From positions 620,001 to 684,000 of the forward strand of contig CANLXA010000001.1 in assembly GCA_947494975.1 (NCBI GenBank): a stretch of DNA of 64,000 nucleotides. The letters run 5' to 3'. This document shows, one piece after another, positions 9,016-17,071 of this stretch. Position numbers and translations under genes: made by a program. Numbering within the stretch: the first letter of the stretch is position 1; every line of letters begins with the position of its first letter. A model generated the notes under the pieces. The model was not told where the DNA came from and did no database searches. It saw only the letters and a program-made list of their open reading frames with translations. This DNA is from an uncultured Roseicyclus sp. (GTDB taxonomy: Bacteria > Pseudomonadota > Alphaproteobacteria > Rhodobacterales > Rhodobacteraceae).

Positions 9016-10092
9016 ATGGAGTTTCTCGATCTTGCCATGCGCGGGGCCTCGATCAGCCTCCTGATGCTGCTCGCGGGCCTGCTCTGGCGTGCGCCCATCG
9101 GGTGGGAGGGCCGGATCTCGATCGTCGCAGTCGCCGTCACGAAATCCGCAATGCTCCTGAGCTACGCTGCCCTGCCCCTCGATCTGTCGCCCCTGGTCAC
9201 CGCCAACCTGATCCTGTTCTCCAGCCTCGTGCCCAACGCGATCACCTGGCTGATCGTGACGATCTTCCTCGACCCGCCGGGCCGACGCTGGCCGTGGCTC
9301 GTCGCGTCCTCCATCGTGTCGGCGCATTTCTATCTGCATCAGACCGCACCGGATTGGGTGGCGCTTGTGCCCTGCGCGGCCACCGCGACGCTCCTGTACG
9401 GCGCGCTGTTCGGCTTGGCGCTCTGGTCCTCCCGCGATGATCTGGTGGAGTGCCGCTGCCGCGCGCGGCCCGGTTTCGCGGTGGCCATCGCGGGGCTTGG
9501 GCTGGTTCTGACCGGCGTGCAGGCACTTGGCGTAATGGATCCGGGGTCTGTCTCCTTCGCGCTTCTGCAATCCGCGGGCGTTCTGGCCGTGACCACGGCA
9601 TTCGCGGTGTGGATCCTTGCGCCAAATATCGATCTCTGGCCCGGTGCGCCGGATCACCCCGCCCCTGCCCCGCGCCCAAGCACCAGCCATCCAGATGCCG
9701 CCCTGATTGCGCGCGTGCGGGCCGCCATGGCCGAAGGCATCTGGCGGGAAGAGGGGCTGACCATCGGCGCGCTCGCCGCCCGGCTCAGCGTGCCGGAGCA
9801 TCGCCTGCGCCGTGCGATCAATGGCGGGCTGGGGCATCGCAACTTCTCAAGCTTCATCAACGCCCATCGCATCGCTGCCGCCAAGGCGCAGCTCGGCGAT
9901 CCGGAGGCAGAGGGCACGACGGTTCTGGAGATTGCCTATGATGTGGGCTTTGCCTCCCTCGGGCCGTTCAACCGTGCCTTCCGGGCGGAGACCGGGCAAA
10001 GCCCGACGGAGTTCCGGCGCGCGGCCCTGTCGCCCCCGACACACCGCGCCGATTCCGAACATCCCGCGCCGATCCCGGCAAATCTGCACTGA
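9016..10092 (+). CDS. AraC-family regulator with N-terminal membrane domain
   Basis: 358 residues from the ATG at 9016 (AAGG 5 nt upstream). The first ~205 residues form about six or seven hydrophobic helices; a Pro/Ala linker (PAPAPRPSTSHP) leads to a C-terminal AraC double helix-turn-helix (about 240-345; LTIGALAARLSVPEHRLRRAI, INAHRIAAAKAQL, VLEIAYDVGFASLGPFNRAFR, TGQSPTEFRR). This is the 7TM-AraC one-component sensor layout: a membrane signal changes DNA binding. Flanked by two copies of a shared 38-bp element, one upstream of itself and one overlapping its stop and preceding a small secreted peptide gene. Confidence 0.88.
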   Translation: MEFLDLAMRGASISLLMLLAGLLWRAPIGWEGRISIVAVAVTKSAMLLSYAALPLDLSPLVTANLILFSSLVPNAITWLIVTIFLDPPGRRWPWLVASSIVSAHFYLHQTAPDWVALVPCAATATLLYGALFGLALWSSRDDLVECRCRARPGFAVAIAGLGLVLTGVQALGVMDPGSVSFALLQSAGVLAVTTAFAVWILAPNIDLWPGAPDHPAPAPRPSTSHPDAALIARVRAAMAEGIWREEGLTIGALAARLSVPEHRLRRAINGGLGHRNFSSFINAHRIAAAKAQLGDPEAEGTTVLEIAYDVGFASLGPFNRAFRAETGQSPTEFRRAALSPPTHRADSEHPAPIPANLH

Positions 10093-10105
10093 TTTCTGAA
10101 ATCGG
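10068..10105 (+). promoter_or_regulatory. operator-like element, copy B
   Basis: Second copy of the 38-bp element, overlapping the stop codon of the AraC-type gene and lying 62 bp before the small secreted-peptide gene. It reads GCCGATCCCGGCAAATC, then GATTTCTGAAATC, which is a perfect palindrome around the central T, then GG. An extra GCCGATTCC half lies just upstream at 10048-10056. Confidence 0.55.
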
Positions 10106-10167
10106 ACGGATCGTGCGGCGCGGGCATCCCATCCTGATGGCATCACGCAACCATCAGGAGATCTTCC

Positions 10168-10323
10168 ATGCGTCCTCTCATCCTGGCCGCCCTTGCAGCC
10201 ACCGCGCTCAGCGCGCCACTTGCGGCTCAGAGCATCGCGTTTCCGTCACTCACATTCCCCGAGCCGGGCACGTTTTGCGGCCCGCTGCAACTCTGCACAC
10301 CGGAGGTGACCCGCGGCAATTAA
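10168..10323 (+). CDS. 51-residue secreted peptide
   Basis: An ATG at 10168 is preceded by AGGAG with a 7-nt gap and opens a 51-codon frame. It encodes MRPLILAALAATALSAPLAAQ, a textbook signal peptide with an AAQ cleavage end, and a mature part of about 30 residues rich in Pro and Phe with two cysteines seven residues apart (FCGPLQLC) that could form a disulfide. I know no family. Its position directly behind a membrane AraC regulator, with a shared operator in front, suggests it is that regulator's target. A palindromic hairpin follows at 10393-10418. Confidence 0.7.
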   Translation: MRPLILAALAATALSAPLAAQSIAFPSLTFPEPGTFCGPLQLCTPEVTRGN

Positions 10324-10392
10324 GGCTGTGTCATGGTGCCGGACCTGGCCCGGCGGGCAGGACGTTGTCCGCCCACCATACCCGACTTTGGC

Positions 10393-10418
10393 AAGACCGG
10401 CTCAGCTGAGCCGGTCTT
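10393..10418. terminator. 26-bp perfect palindrome, probable bidirectional terminator
   Basis: The sequence reads the same on both strands: AAGACCGGCTCAG in each half. As RNA it gives an 11-bp stem with an AGCU loop, followed on the plus strand by UUC. It includes the last four codons and stop of the convergent yqeY gene, so one hairpin could end both that gene and the small secreted-peptide transcript. No long U tract, so efficiency is uncertain. Confidence 0.5.
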
Positions 10419-10860
10419 TCACCATCGGCCCGACGAGGCCGAAATCCATCTGGCCGGCATATTTGCCCTTCAGCGCACCCATCACGCGGCCCATGTCGCG
10501 GATGCTTTCGGCACCGGCCTCGGTAATCGCCGCCTCAACCGCGGCGGCGGTTTCCTTCTCAGACAATTGGCGCGGCAGGAATTCCTCGATCACCGCGATC
10601 TCCGCCTGTTCCTGCTCGGCCAGTTCCAGCCGCCCGCCCTCTTCATAGGCGCGCGCGCTTTCCTGGCGTTGTTTGACCATCTTGGCCAGGATCGCCAGCA
10701 CCTCGGCCTCGCCGACGCCATCGGCATTGCCCTTGGCGCGCGCCGCGATGTCCTGATCCTTCACCGCCGCATTGATCAGGCGCAGCGTCGACAGGCGCAC
10801 GCTGTCCTTCTCGCGCATCGCGCTTTTGATCCCGTCGGTGATTTTTGTCCGCAAACCCAT
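10402..10860 (-). CDS. GatB/YqeY domain protein
   Basis: 152 residues, start at the ATG at 10860. This is the stand-alone YqeY family, homologous to the C-terminal tRNA-binding tail of GatB. Visible family segments: DSVRLSTLRLINAAVKDQDI, AILAKMVKQRQESARAYEEGGR, EIAVIEEFLPRQLSE, and MGRVMGALKGKYAGQMD near the end. The role is thought to concern tRNA-dependent amidation or tRNA handling but is not settled. It is divergent from carA with 140 bp between starts, a pairing common in this order. Confidence 0.93.
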   Translation of the reverse strand: MGLRTKITDGIKSAMREKDSVRLSTLRLINAAVKDQDIAARAKGNADGVGEAEVLAILAKMVKQRQESARAYEEGGRLELAEQEQAEIAVIEEFLPRQLSEKETAAAVEAAITEAGAESIRDMGRVMGALKGKYAGQMDFGLVGPMVKDRLS

Positions 10861-11000
10861 GGTCACACCCGCTGCGTTGATCCGTTGAGCCCCGGCAGAT
10901 AAGGGAAAGAACGCCCGGCAACAAGGCGCAGCTTGACCTGCGCGCACCCGGGCCATACACCGCGGGAAGTTTGCCCGGACCCTGCCAACGGAGCTGCCCC

Positions 11001-12155
11001 ATGAGCGATCGTCCCACCGCCTGCCTCGTCCTTGCCGATGGCACTATTTTCTACGGAAAGGGGTTTGGGGCGACAGGGCTGCGCGTGGCAGAGCTCTGCT
11101 TCAACACGGCGATGACGGGATATCAGGAGATCATGACCGACCCCTCCTATGCGGGCCAGATCGTGACCTTTACCTTCCCCCATATCGGCAATACCGGCAC
11201 CAATATCGAGGATGACGAAACCGCCGATCCCGTGGCCGAGGCGATGGTGGTGAAATGGGATGTGACGGAGCCGTCGAACTGGCGGGCGCAAGGCCACCTC
11301 GTGGATTGGCTGGCCCGCACCGGACGCGTGGGCATCGGCGGCGTCGATACCCGCCGGCTGACCCGCGCGATCCGGCAACAGGGCGCCCCCCATGTGGCGC
11401 TGGCCCATGACCCCAACGGCAATTTCGATATCGAGGCGATGGTCGCCGCGGCGCGAGCGTTTTCCGGGCTTGAAGGGCTTGATCTGGCCAAGGATGTGAC
11501 CTGCGCGCAGAGCTATCGCTGGGATGAGATGCGGTGGGCCTGGCCGGACGGCTATCCCAAGCGCGAAGGCCCCGCGCCGAAGGTTGTCGCTCTGGATTAC
11601 GGCGCGAAACGCAATATCCTGCGCTGCCTCGCCTCGGCCGGGCTGGACGTCACCGTGATGCCCGCAACCGCCACGGCGGACGAGGTTCTGGCGCAATCGC
11701 CCGACGGCGTGTTTCTGTCCAACGGCCCCGGCGATCCGGCGGCAACGGGCGCATATGCCGTGCCCATGATCAAGGGTGTGCTGGAGGCCGGCATCCCCAC
11801 CTTCGGCATTTGCCTGGGCCACCAGATGCTCGCCCTCGCTCTGGGCGCAAAAACCATCAAGATGAACCACGGCCACCACGGCGCCAACCATCCGGTGAAG
11901 GACCTGACCACCGGCAAGGTCGAGATCACGTCGATGAATCACGGCTTCACGGTCGACAGCCAAACCCTGCCCGCAGGGGTGAATGAGACCCATGTGAGCC
12001 TGTTCGACGGGTCCAATTGCGGGATCGCCGTGGACGGCAAACCGATCTTCTCCGTCCAGTACCACCCCGAGGCCAGCCCTGGCCCGCAAGACAGCTTCTA
12101 CCTGTTCGAGCGTTTCGCGGACGCCGTTCGCGCCGGGGCCAAGATGCCTGCCTGA
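11001..12155 (+). CDS. carA: carbamoyl-phosphate synthase small (glutaminase) subunit
   Basis: 384 residues, normal length. CarA hydrolyses glutamine and channels ammonia to CarB for carbamoyl phosphate, feeding pyrimidine and arginine synthesis. The N-terminal domain begins ACLVLADGTIFYGKGFG and contains FNTAMTGYQEI; the C-terminal class I glutamine amidotransferase domain shows the nucleophile in FGICLGHQ, the HHGANHPV segment and the His/Glu pair in YHPEASPGP. The ATG at 11001 follows GGAG. carB is not in the window, so carA and carB are unlinked here. Confidence 0.97.
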   Translation: MSDRPTACLVLADGTIFYGKGFGATGLRVAELCFNTAMTGYQEIMTDPSYAGQIVTFTFPHIGNTGTNIEDDETADPVAEAMVVKWDVTEPSNWRAQGHLVDWLARTGRVGIGGVDTRRLTRAIRQQGAPHVALAHDPNGNFDIEAMVAAARAFSGLEGLDLAKDVTCAQSYRWDEMRWAWPDGYPKREGPAPKVVALDYGAKRNILRCLASAGLDVTVMPATATADEVLAQSPDGVFLSNGPGDPAATGAYAVPMIKGVLEAGIPTFGICLGHQMLALALGAKTIKMNHGHHGANHPVKDLTTGKVEITSMNHGFTVDSQTLPAGVNETHVSLFDGSNCGIAVDGKPIFSVQYHPEASPGPQDSFYLFERFADAVRAGAKMPA

Positions 12156-12297
12156 CCGTTCCGAAACGCCGGAACCGTGGTCCGCGCGATGCCGTCAGCC
12201 AGCGGCCGAACCCGTTGTCTTTACCAATTATTAACCACTCCGCCCGAAGGTCGCATTAGACGGCATTTGAAATAAAACCCAGCGAAAGGCGCAGGTT

Positions 12298-14277
12298 TTG
12301 GACGGGGAAAAATCCCAAGGTCGCTCAGGGCCCGGCCGTGGCCCATCGGGCGCGCTTCTGGCGCGTGCGGCGAACCGCGTTGACACCTGGCAGTTTCCCC
12401 CGGATCGAACCGAGACACCCACTCAGGCCGAAGCGACGCGGCTGTCCTCGCTTCTGGTCTCGCGCGGGGTCGTGTCCCCGGCAGAGGTGTCCGCCGCACT
12501 GACAGCGATGCGTGGGGCCACCCTGTCACTGGGTCAGGTCTTGTTGGCCCAACGGGCGCTGGACGAGGCCGAGCTTCTGTCGGCTCTCGCCGAGATCAAC
12601 CGTTGCGGCATCGCCGATCTGGCCGGGATGCCGGCCGATCCGGGCCTCGCCCACCTTCTGCCAGCCCGCCATTCCATCGCCTGCGAAGCAGTGATCTGGC
12701 ACAGGGCGGGCTCCCGCCTTGTCATCGCGACCAGCCGACCGGACCGGCTGGACGACCTGCGCGCCGCCCTTCCGCCGGGCACCCGCGTGATTACCGCGCT
12801 GGCCTGCCGCGCCCAGATCACCTACGCGCAGAAGGCGCTTTACGGGCCGGAGCTGGCGCGCCGCGCCGAAGGACGCGCACCGGAGGCGCGCTCCTGCCGC
12901 ACGTGGCGTGGCGATGCGATGGGGCGTGTCGCAATCGGCATGGCGCTTGCGGGTCTATGCCTTCTTGTTGCGGCGCCCATTGCGCTCCTTGTCGTCCTCT
13001 TTGCCGTTGCTCTGGCTGTCTTCATTGCAAATTGCGTTCTGAAATTCTCGGCCTTCGCGCAATCCCTGCGCTTTCCGACCCCGACGGAACCGTCCCCGCC
13101 CGACAGCCAATTCCTGCACTTGCCCACCGTCTCGATCCTCGTGCCGCTTTTGCGAGAACCCGAAATTGCCGGCGCCCTTGTCGAACGGCTGCGGCGCTTG
13201 AATTACCCCCGTGAGCGGCTCGATGTCATTCTGGCGGTCGAAGAAGACGATCCCACCACCCTTGCCGCGTTGCGCGCCGGGCATCTGCCGCCCTGGATGC
13301 GGGCCATCATCGTGCCGCGAGGCCATCCGCAGACCAAACCCCGAGCGCTCAACTACGTGTTGAACTACGCGCGGGGCGACATTGTGGGCATCTACGACGC
13401 GGAAGATCGCCCCGAGCCCGATCAGATCGCGCGCGTGGTGCAGCGCTTTGCCGAAGTGCCCGGAGATGTGGCCTGCCTGCAGGGGCAGCTTGATTACTAC
13501 AATTCGCGGCACAACTGGCTGAGCCGGATGTTCACGGTGGAATATGCCGCCTGGTTCCGGGTCCTGCTGCCCGGCGTGCAACGGATGGGCCTTGTCGTGC
13601 CCCTGGGCGGAACCACCGTCTTCCTGCGCCGCAACGTGTTGGAAGAGCTCGGCGCCTGGGACGCCCATAATGTCACCGAGGATGCCGAACTGGGCCTGCG
13701 TCTGGCGCGGGCGGGTTATCAGACGGAAATCGTCGACACGACCACCTTCGAGGAGGCCAACGCAGCCCTTTTCCCGTGGATCCGGCAACGCTCCCGCTGG
13801 TTGAAGGGCTACCTGATCACCTGGGGCGTGGCGATGCGACGGCCGGGGATGCTGTGGCGGGATCTTGGGCCATGGCGGTTTGTCGGCCTGCAGGTGCAGA
13901 TGTTCGGAGGCGTCCTGGGCTTCCTGACCGCGCCGCTGCTCTGGACCTTCATGCTCAAGCCGTTTGGCGTCTGGCACCCGCTTGATACCGTCCTGTCGCC
14001 GCTTGGCTACGGCATTCTGGCGGTGGTGATGATAACCGGGCTGGTCGGGTCCATCGCAATCTCGATCTATGCCTGCCGGGCCAAACACCTGCGCCATCTG
14101 CGCCCGATTACACCACTGGTGGAGCCGTACTATCTGTTCGGCACAATCGCGGCGTGGATCGGTGTGTTCGAATTGATAGCTCGCCCATTCTTCTGGGCCA
14201 AGACGGCCCATGGAAACTTCGGCGCCGCGCAAGTGGACGAGCCCGCGCCTGCGCCACCGATGCACATCGCGGAATAG
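12298..14277 (+). CDS. membrane family 2 glycosyltransferase with N-terminal MshEN-like domain
   Basis: 659 residues from a TTG at 12298 (AAAGG upstream; start uncertain). Residues about 45-190 resemble the MshEN / T2SSE_N fold (repeated L..LL...G..S..E...AL and LGQVLLAQRALDEAELLSAL), a type known in other proteins to bind cyclic di-GMP. Two helices follow (about 205-245), then a GT2 catalytic domain with DAEDRPE, TEDAELGLR and the QRSRWLKGY motif of processive cellulose-synthase-like enzymes, and about four C-terminal helices. Likely makes an exopolysaccharide; no export or modifying partners lie nearby. A CtrA-like site lies about 65 bp upstream. Confidence 0.85.
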   Translation: MDGEKSQGRSGPGRGPSGALLARAANRVDTWQFPPDRTETPTQAEATRLSSLLVSRGVVSPAEVSAALTAMRGATLSLGQVLLAQRALDEAELLSALAEINRCGIADLAGMPADPGLAHLLPARHSIACEAVIWHRAGSRLVIATSRPDRLDDLRAALPPGTRVITALACRAQITYAQKALYGPELARRAEGRAPEARSCRTWRGDAMGRVAIGMALAGLCLLVAAPIALLVVLFAVALAVFIANCVLKFSAFAQSLRFPTPTEPSPPDSQFLHLPTVSILVPLLREPEIAGALVERLRRLNYPRERLDVILAVEEDDPTTLAALRAGHLPPWMRAIIVPRGHPQTKPRALNYVLNYARGDIVGIYDAEDRPEPDQIARVVQRFAEVPGDVACLQGQLDYYNSRHNWLSRMFTVEYAAWFRVLLPGVQRMGLVVPLGGTTVFLRRNVLEELGAWDAHNVTEDAELGLRLARAGYQTEIVDTTTFEEANAALFPWIRQRSRWLKGYLITWGVAMRRPGMLWRDLGPWRFVGLQVQMFGGVLGFLTAPLLWTFMLKPFGVWHPLDTVLSPLGYGILAVVMITGLVGSIAISIYACRAKHLRHLRPITPLVEPYYLFGTIAAWIGVFELIARPFFWAKTAHGNFGAAQVDEPAPAPPMHIAE

Positions 14278-14282
14278 CCGGC

Positions 14283-14918
14283 TCAGCCGCGCTGCGCCTC
14301 CTCTTTCAGGCGCACCTTGAAGGCGGTCGAAAGATGGGCCTTCAACGCATCGGCCGCCCTGTCCCCGTCGCGGGCCGAGATCGCATCCACGATGGCATCA
14401 TGCTCGGCCAGCGCGTCCTCGCCCCGTCCGGCGGCGGCCAACGACGTGCGCGCCATCAGGGCCATGGAGCGATAGACAAGATCCAGTTGCTGGACGAGGT
14501 AGCGGTTGTGCGACGCCAGGTGGATCTGGTGGTGGAACCGCCGGTTGGCCCGTGCGAGTGCCTCCGGATCGCCCAGAAGGGTGCGATCCTGCTCCACCAT
14601 GTCCCGCAGCACGGCGATCTCTTCCTCCGCCGCGTGCTTGGCGGCAAGACGCGCGGCCAGCCCCTCCAGTTCCTGGCGGACCGCATAAAGCTCGGCCATT
14701 TGCGCATGATCCAGCGACGCCACGATCAACGACCGCCCGTCGCGGGTGAGCAGGGATTGCGTCTCAAGCCGCTGCAGCGCTTCGCGGATCGGCGTTCTGC
14801 TGACCCCGAACCGGTCGGCCAGCTCGCTTTCGACCAGACGGGACCCGGGGCGATACACGCCGCCATCGATCGCATCGAGGATCAGCCCGTAGGCGTCCTT
14901 ATGGCCGATCTCGCTCAT
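14283..14918 (-). CDS. GntR-family (FadR/FCD subfamily) transcription regulator
   Basis: 211 residues; ATG at 14918 with AAGGGG upstream. An N-terminal winged helix (about 8-70; YRPGSRLVESELADRFGVSRTPIREAL) is followed by an all-helical FCD ligand domain (about 80-205) with the metal-site pattern E/D..N..FH..I (ALARANRRFHHQIH) and EHDAIVDAI. Such regulators respond to small carboxylates and repress adjacent catabolic genes; none is adjacent here, so the target is unknown. It converges on the glycosyltransferase gene with only 5 nt between stops. Confidence 0.92.
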   Translation of the reverse strand: MSEIGHKDAYGLILDAIDGGVYRPGSRLVESELADRFGVSRTPIREALQRLETQSLLTRDGRSLIVASLDHAQMAELYAVRQELEGLAARLAAKHAAEEEIAVLRDMVEQDRTLLGDPEALARANRRFHHQIHLASHNRYLVQQLDLVYRSMALMARTSLAAAGRGEDALAEHDAIVDAISARDGDRAADALKAHLSTAFKVRLKEEAQRG

Positions 14919-15016
14919 GGCAATTGCCCCTTCTCTCAAGGCCTTGGACGCTAATCCCGGCCCCACGCCCTGTCCAGTGCCTTGCACCGGGGCGACCGGG
15001 CGGATAGGCGCGCCCC

Positions 15017-15658
15017 ATGGCGCAGCTGACCGATATCGAAACCTGGGTGTTTGACCTCGACAACACGCTTTATCCGCCGTCGATGGCGCTTTTCCCGCAA
15101 GTGAATGCAAAGATGACGGCGTATGTGATGGACATGCTTGGCCTGCCGCGGGCCGAGGCGGATGCCTTGCGCCACCGGTATTATGAGGACCATGGCACGA
15201 CCCTTGCAGGGCTTATGGAGCACCATGGGGTGGAGCCCGATCCCTATCTTGTCGCCGTCCACGATATCGATTTCTCGGTACTCTCCCCGGACCCGGCGCT
15301 GGCCCACGCCATCGCCGCCCTGCCGGGGCGGAAGATCATCTACACCAACGGAAGCGCGCCCTATGCGGCAGAGGTGGCCAAGGCGCGGGGCCTCGATGGT
15401 CTGTTCGATGCGATCTATGGCGTCGAACATGCGGCCTACCACCCGAAACCGTCGGCCCGGGCCTTTGAAACCGTGTTCGGAGCCGAGGCGCTGACCCCCG
15501 CCAAGGCGGCCATGTTCGAAGACGAGGCCCGCAACCTGCGTGTCCCCCATGAGATGGGCCTGACAACGATCCACGTCGCCACGACCTCCGCCCCCGAGGA
15601 CCATATCCACCATCACACGTCGGACCTGACCCGCTTCCTGCAAACTCTTTTGGCCTAG
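15017..15658 (+). CDS. HAD-family pyrimidine 5'-nucleotidase-like hydrolase
   Basis: 213 residues. HAD motif I FDLDNTLY (nucleophile Asp and acid Asp), motif II YTNGS, the lysine region around HPKPS, and motif IV FEDEARN are all present, with a helical cap between motifs I and II. This matches the HAD subclass annotated as pyrimidine 5'-nucleotidase (yeast SDT1/PHM8-like), dephosphorylating UMP/CMP-type substrates; exact substrate is inferred. The ATG at 15017 is divergent from the GntR gene by about 98 bp. Confidence 0.88.
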   Translation: MAQLTDIETWVFDLDNTLYPPSMALFPQVNAKMTAYVMDMLGLPRAEADALRHRYYEDHGTTLAGLMEHHGVEPDPYLVAVHDIDFSVLSPDPALAHAIAALPGRKIIYTNGSAPYAAEVAKARGLDGLFDAIYGVEHAAYHPKPSARAFETVFGAEALTPAKAAMFEDEARNLRVPHEMGLTTIHVATTSAPEDHIHHHTSDLTRFLQTLLA

Positions 15659-15744
15659 ACAATCCCGCCAGCATCATCGCGCGTTCCAAGAACCGGGACA
15701 GAAGGTCGCTTTCCCCCGGCCCGCCAGGGGATTACCTAAGGGGC

Positions 15745-16950
15745 ATGACCGAGCCACACGATATCGATATCTTCGTTTCCGGCGGTGGCGTCGCAGGCCT
15801 TGCCGCGACCATCGCATTCGCCCAGGCGGGTTTTACGACGCTTTGTGCCGATCCGGCCCCGCCTGTGACGGAGCGGGAGGCCGATGGCGCGGACCTGCGA
15901 ACCACCGCCTTTTTGCAACCGGCACAGGCCTTCCTTGACCGGATCGGGCTTTGGTCCAGTTTCGCGCCTCACGCGACGCCCCTGCAGGTCATGCGGATCG
16001 TGGATGCGGGCGGCGAATTGCCCGAGGCGCGTGCAACCCATGATTTCGACGCCGCCGACATCTCCGACGCCCCCTTCGGGTGGAACCTGCCTAATTGGCT
16101 GCTGCGCGGCGAGATGGTTGCCCATCTGGAGAACCTGCCGAACGCGACGTTCAGACCGGGCACGGGCACGGCCCATGTCCTGACCCGCCAGCGCGAGGCT
16201 CTCGTGACGCTTAGCGATGGAACCCGCCTGCGCGCCAAGTTGGTCATCGCCGCCGATGGCCGCACGTCGCCGGTGCGCGAAGCCGTCGATATCCCGGTGC
16301 GAACCACGCGATACGGACAGAAGGCATTGGCCTTTGCCGTGACCCATGACGCGCCGCATGGAAACATCTCAACCGAGATCCATCGCTCCGGCGGGCCATT
16401 CACCCTGGTGCCGCTGCCGGATCATGACGGCCGACCCTGTTCCGCGATTGTCTGGATGGAGCGCGGCCCCGAGGCGCAACGGCTGGCCGCATTGTCCACC
16501 GAGGCCTTCGAGAGCGAGATGACTGAGCGGTCCGCAGGGCTATACGGTCCGTTGCGGCTGGCGTCCCGCCGGACGGTCTGGCCGATCATCAGCCAGGTGG
16601 CGGCGCGGATGAACGCCGAGCGCACGGCACTGGTGGCCGAGGCGGCGCATGTGGTTCCGCCGATCGGGGCGCAGGGCCTGAACATGAGCCTTGCGGACAT
16701 CGCCGCGCTTCTGGAGATCGCGACCTCCAATCGTGACGATCCCGGCGCAGCGGCGGGGCTGGCCCGGTATCATCGGGCGCGTCATCCCGAAATCCTTGCC
16801 AGGGTCGCCGGAGTGGACGCGCTGAACCGCGCCTCCATGGCGCAGGCGCAGGGGGTTCGCGATTTGCGCCTGAAGGCGTTGAATGCGCTTTATTCCGTCA
16901 CGCCCGTTCGCAAGACCCTGATGCGGGCCGGGCTTGGGGCCAGCGGCTAA
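15745..16950 (+). CDS. UbiH/UbiF/COQ6-family FAD monooxygenase
   Basis: 401 residues; ATG at 15745. An FAD-binding Rossmann motif (VSGGGVAGLAATIAFAQAG) starts the protein, LVIAADGRTSPVRE is the middle DG motif, and AEAAHVVPPIGAQGLN is the second FAD motif, in which Glu replaces the more usual Asp of GDAAH. The family hydroxylates the ubiquinone ring at the inner membrane. Probable ubiquinone biosynthesis hydroxylase; which ring position cannot be told. It lies alone, converging on a class V aminotransferase gene. Confidence 0.9.
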   Translation: MTEPHDIDIFVSGGGVAGLAATIAFAQAGFTTLCADPAPPVTEREADGADLRTTAFLQPAQAFLDRIGLWSSFAPHATPLQVMRIVDAGGELPEARATHDFDAADISDAPFGWNLPNWLLRGEMVAHLENLPNATFRPGTGTAHVLTRQREALVTLSDGTRLRAKLVIAADGRTSPVREAVDIPVRTTRYGQKALAFAVTHDAPHGNISTEIHRSGGPFTLVPLPDHDGRPCSAIVWMERGPEAQRLAALSTEAFESEMTERSAGLYGPLRLASRRTVWPIISQVAARMNAERTALVAEAAHVVPPIGAQGLNMSLADIAALLEIATSNRDDPGAAAGLARYHRARHPEILARVAGVDALNRASMAQAQGVRDLRLKALNALYSVTPVRKTLMRAGLGASG

Positions 16951-16964
16951 AGGGGCGCTGCCCC

Positions 16965-17000
16965 CGGCACCTGACGGTGCCGCCCCCCGGGATATTTTTG
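16965..17000 (+). terminator. hairpin plus ATTTTT between convergent genes
   Basis: CGGCACC (16965-16971) pairs with GGTGCCG (16976-16982) across a TGAC loop; a C-rich run and GGATATTTTTG follow. It lies 15 nt after the ubiH-type stop and merges into the dispersed repeat at 16984-17016. Confidence 0.6.
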
Positions 17001-17016
17001 AAACAAGGAAGGGGCG
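16984..17016 (+). repeat. dispersed Rhodobacterales intergenic motif, copy 1
   Basis: Reads CCCCCGGGATATTTTTGAAA then CAAGGAAGGGGCG. Two related copies occur at 32424-32458 (minus) and 37104-37140. All lie beyond or before stop codons. From memory, such CCGGGATATTTTTGAAACAAG-type strings are abundant between genes in Rhodobacterales genomes; they may act as terminator tails. Confidence 0.6.
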
Positions 17017-17071
17017 CGGCCCGGTCAACGCATGCGGTGCGGTGTGATTGCGGGTTGGCCTTGAGCGCCGG

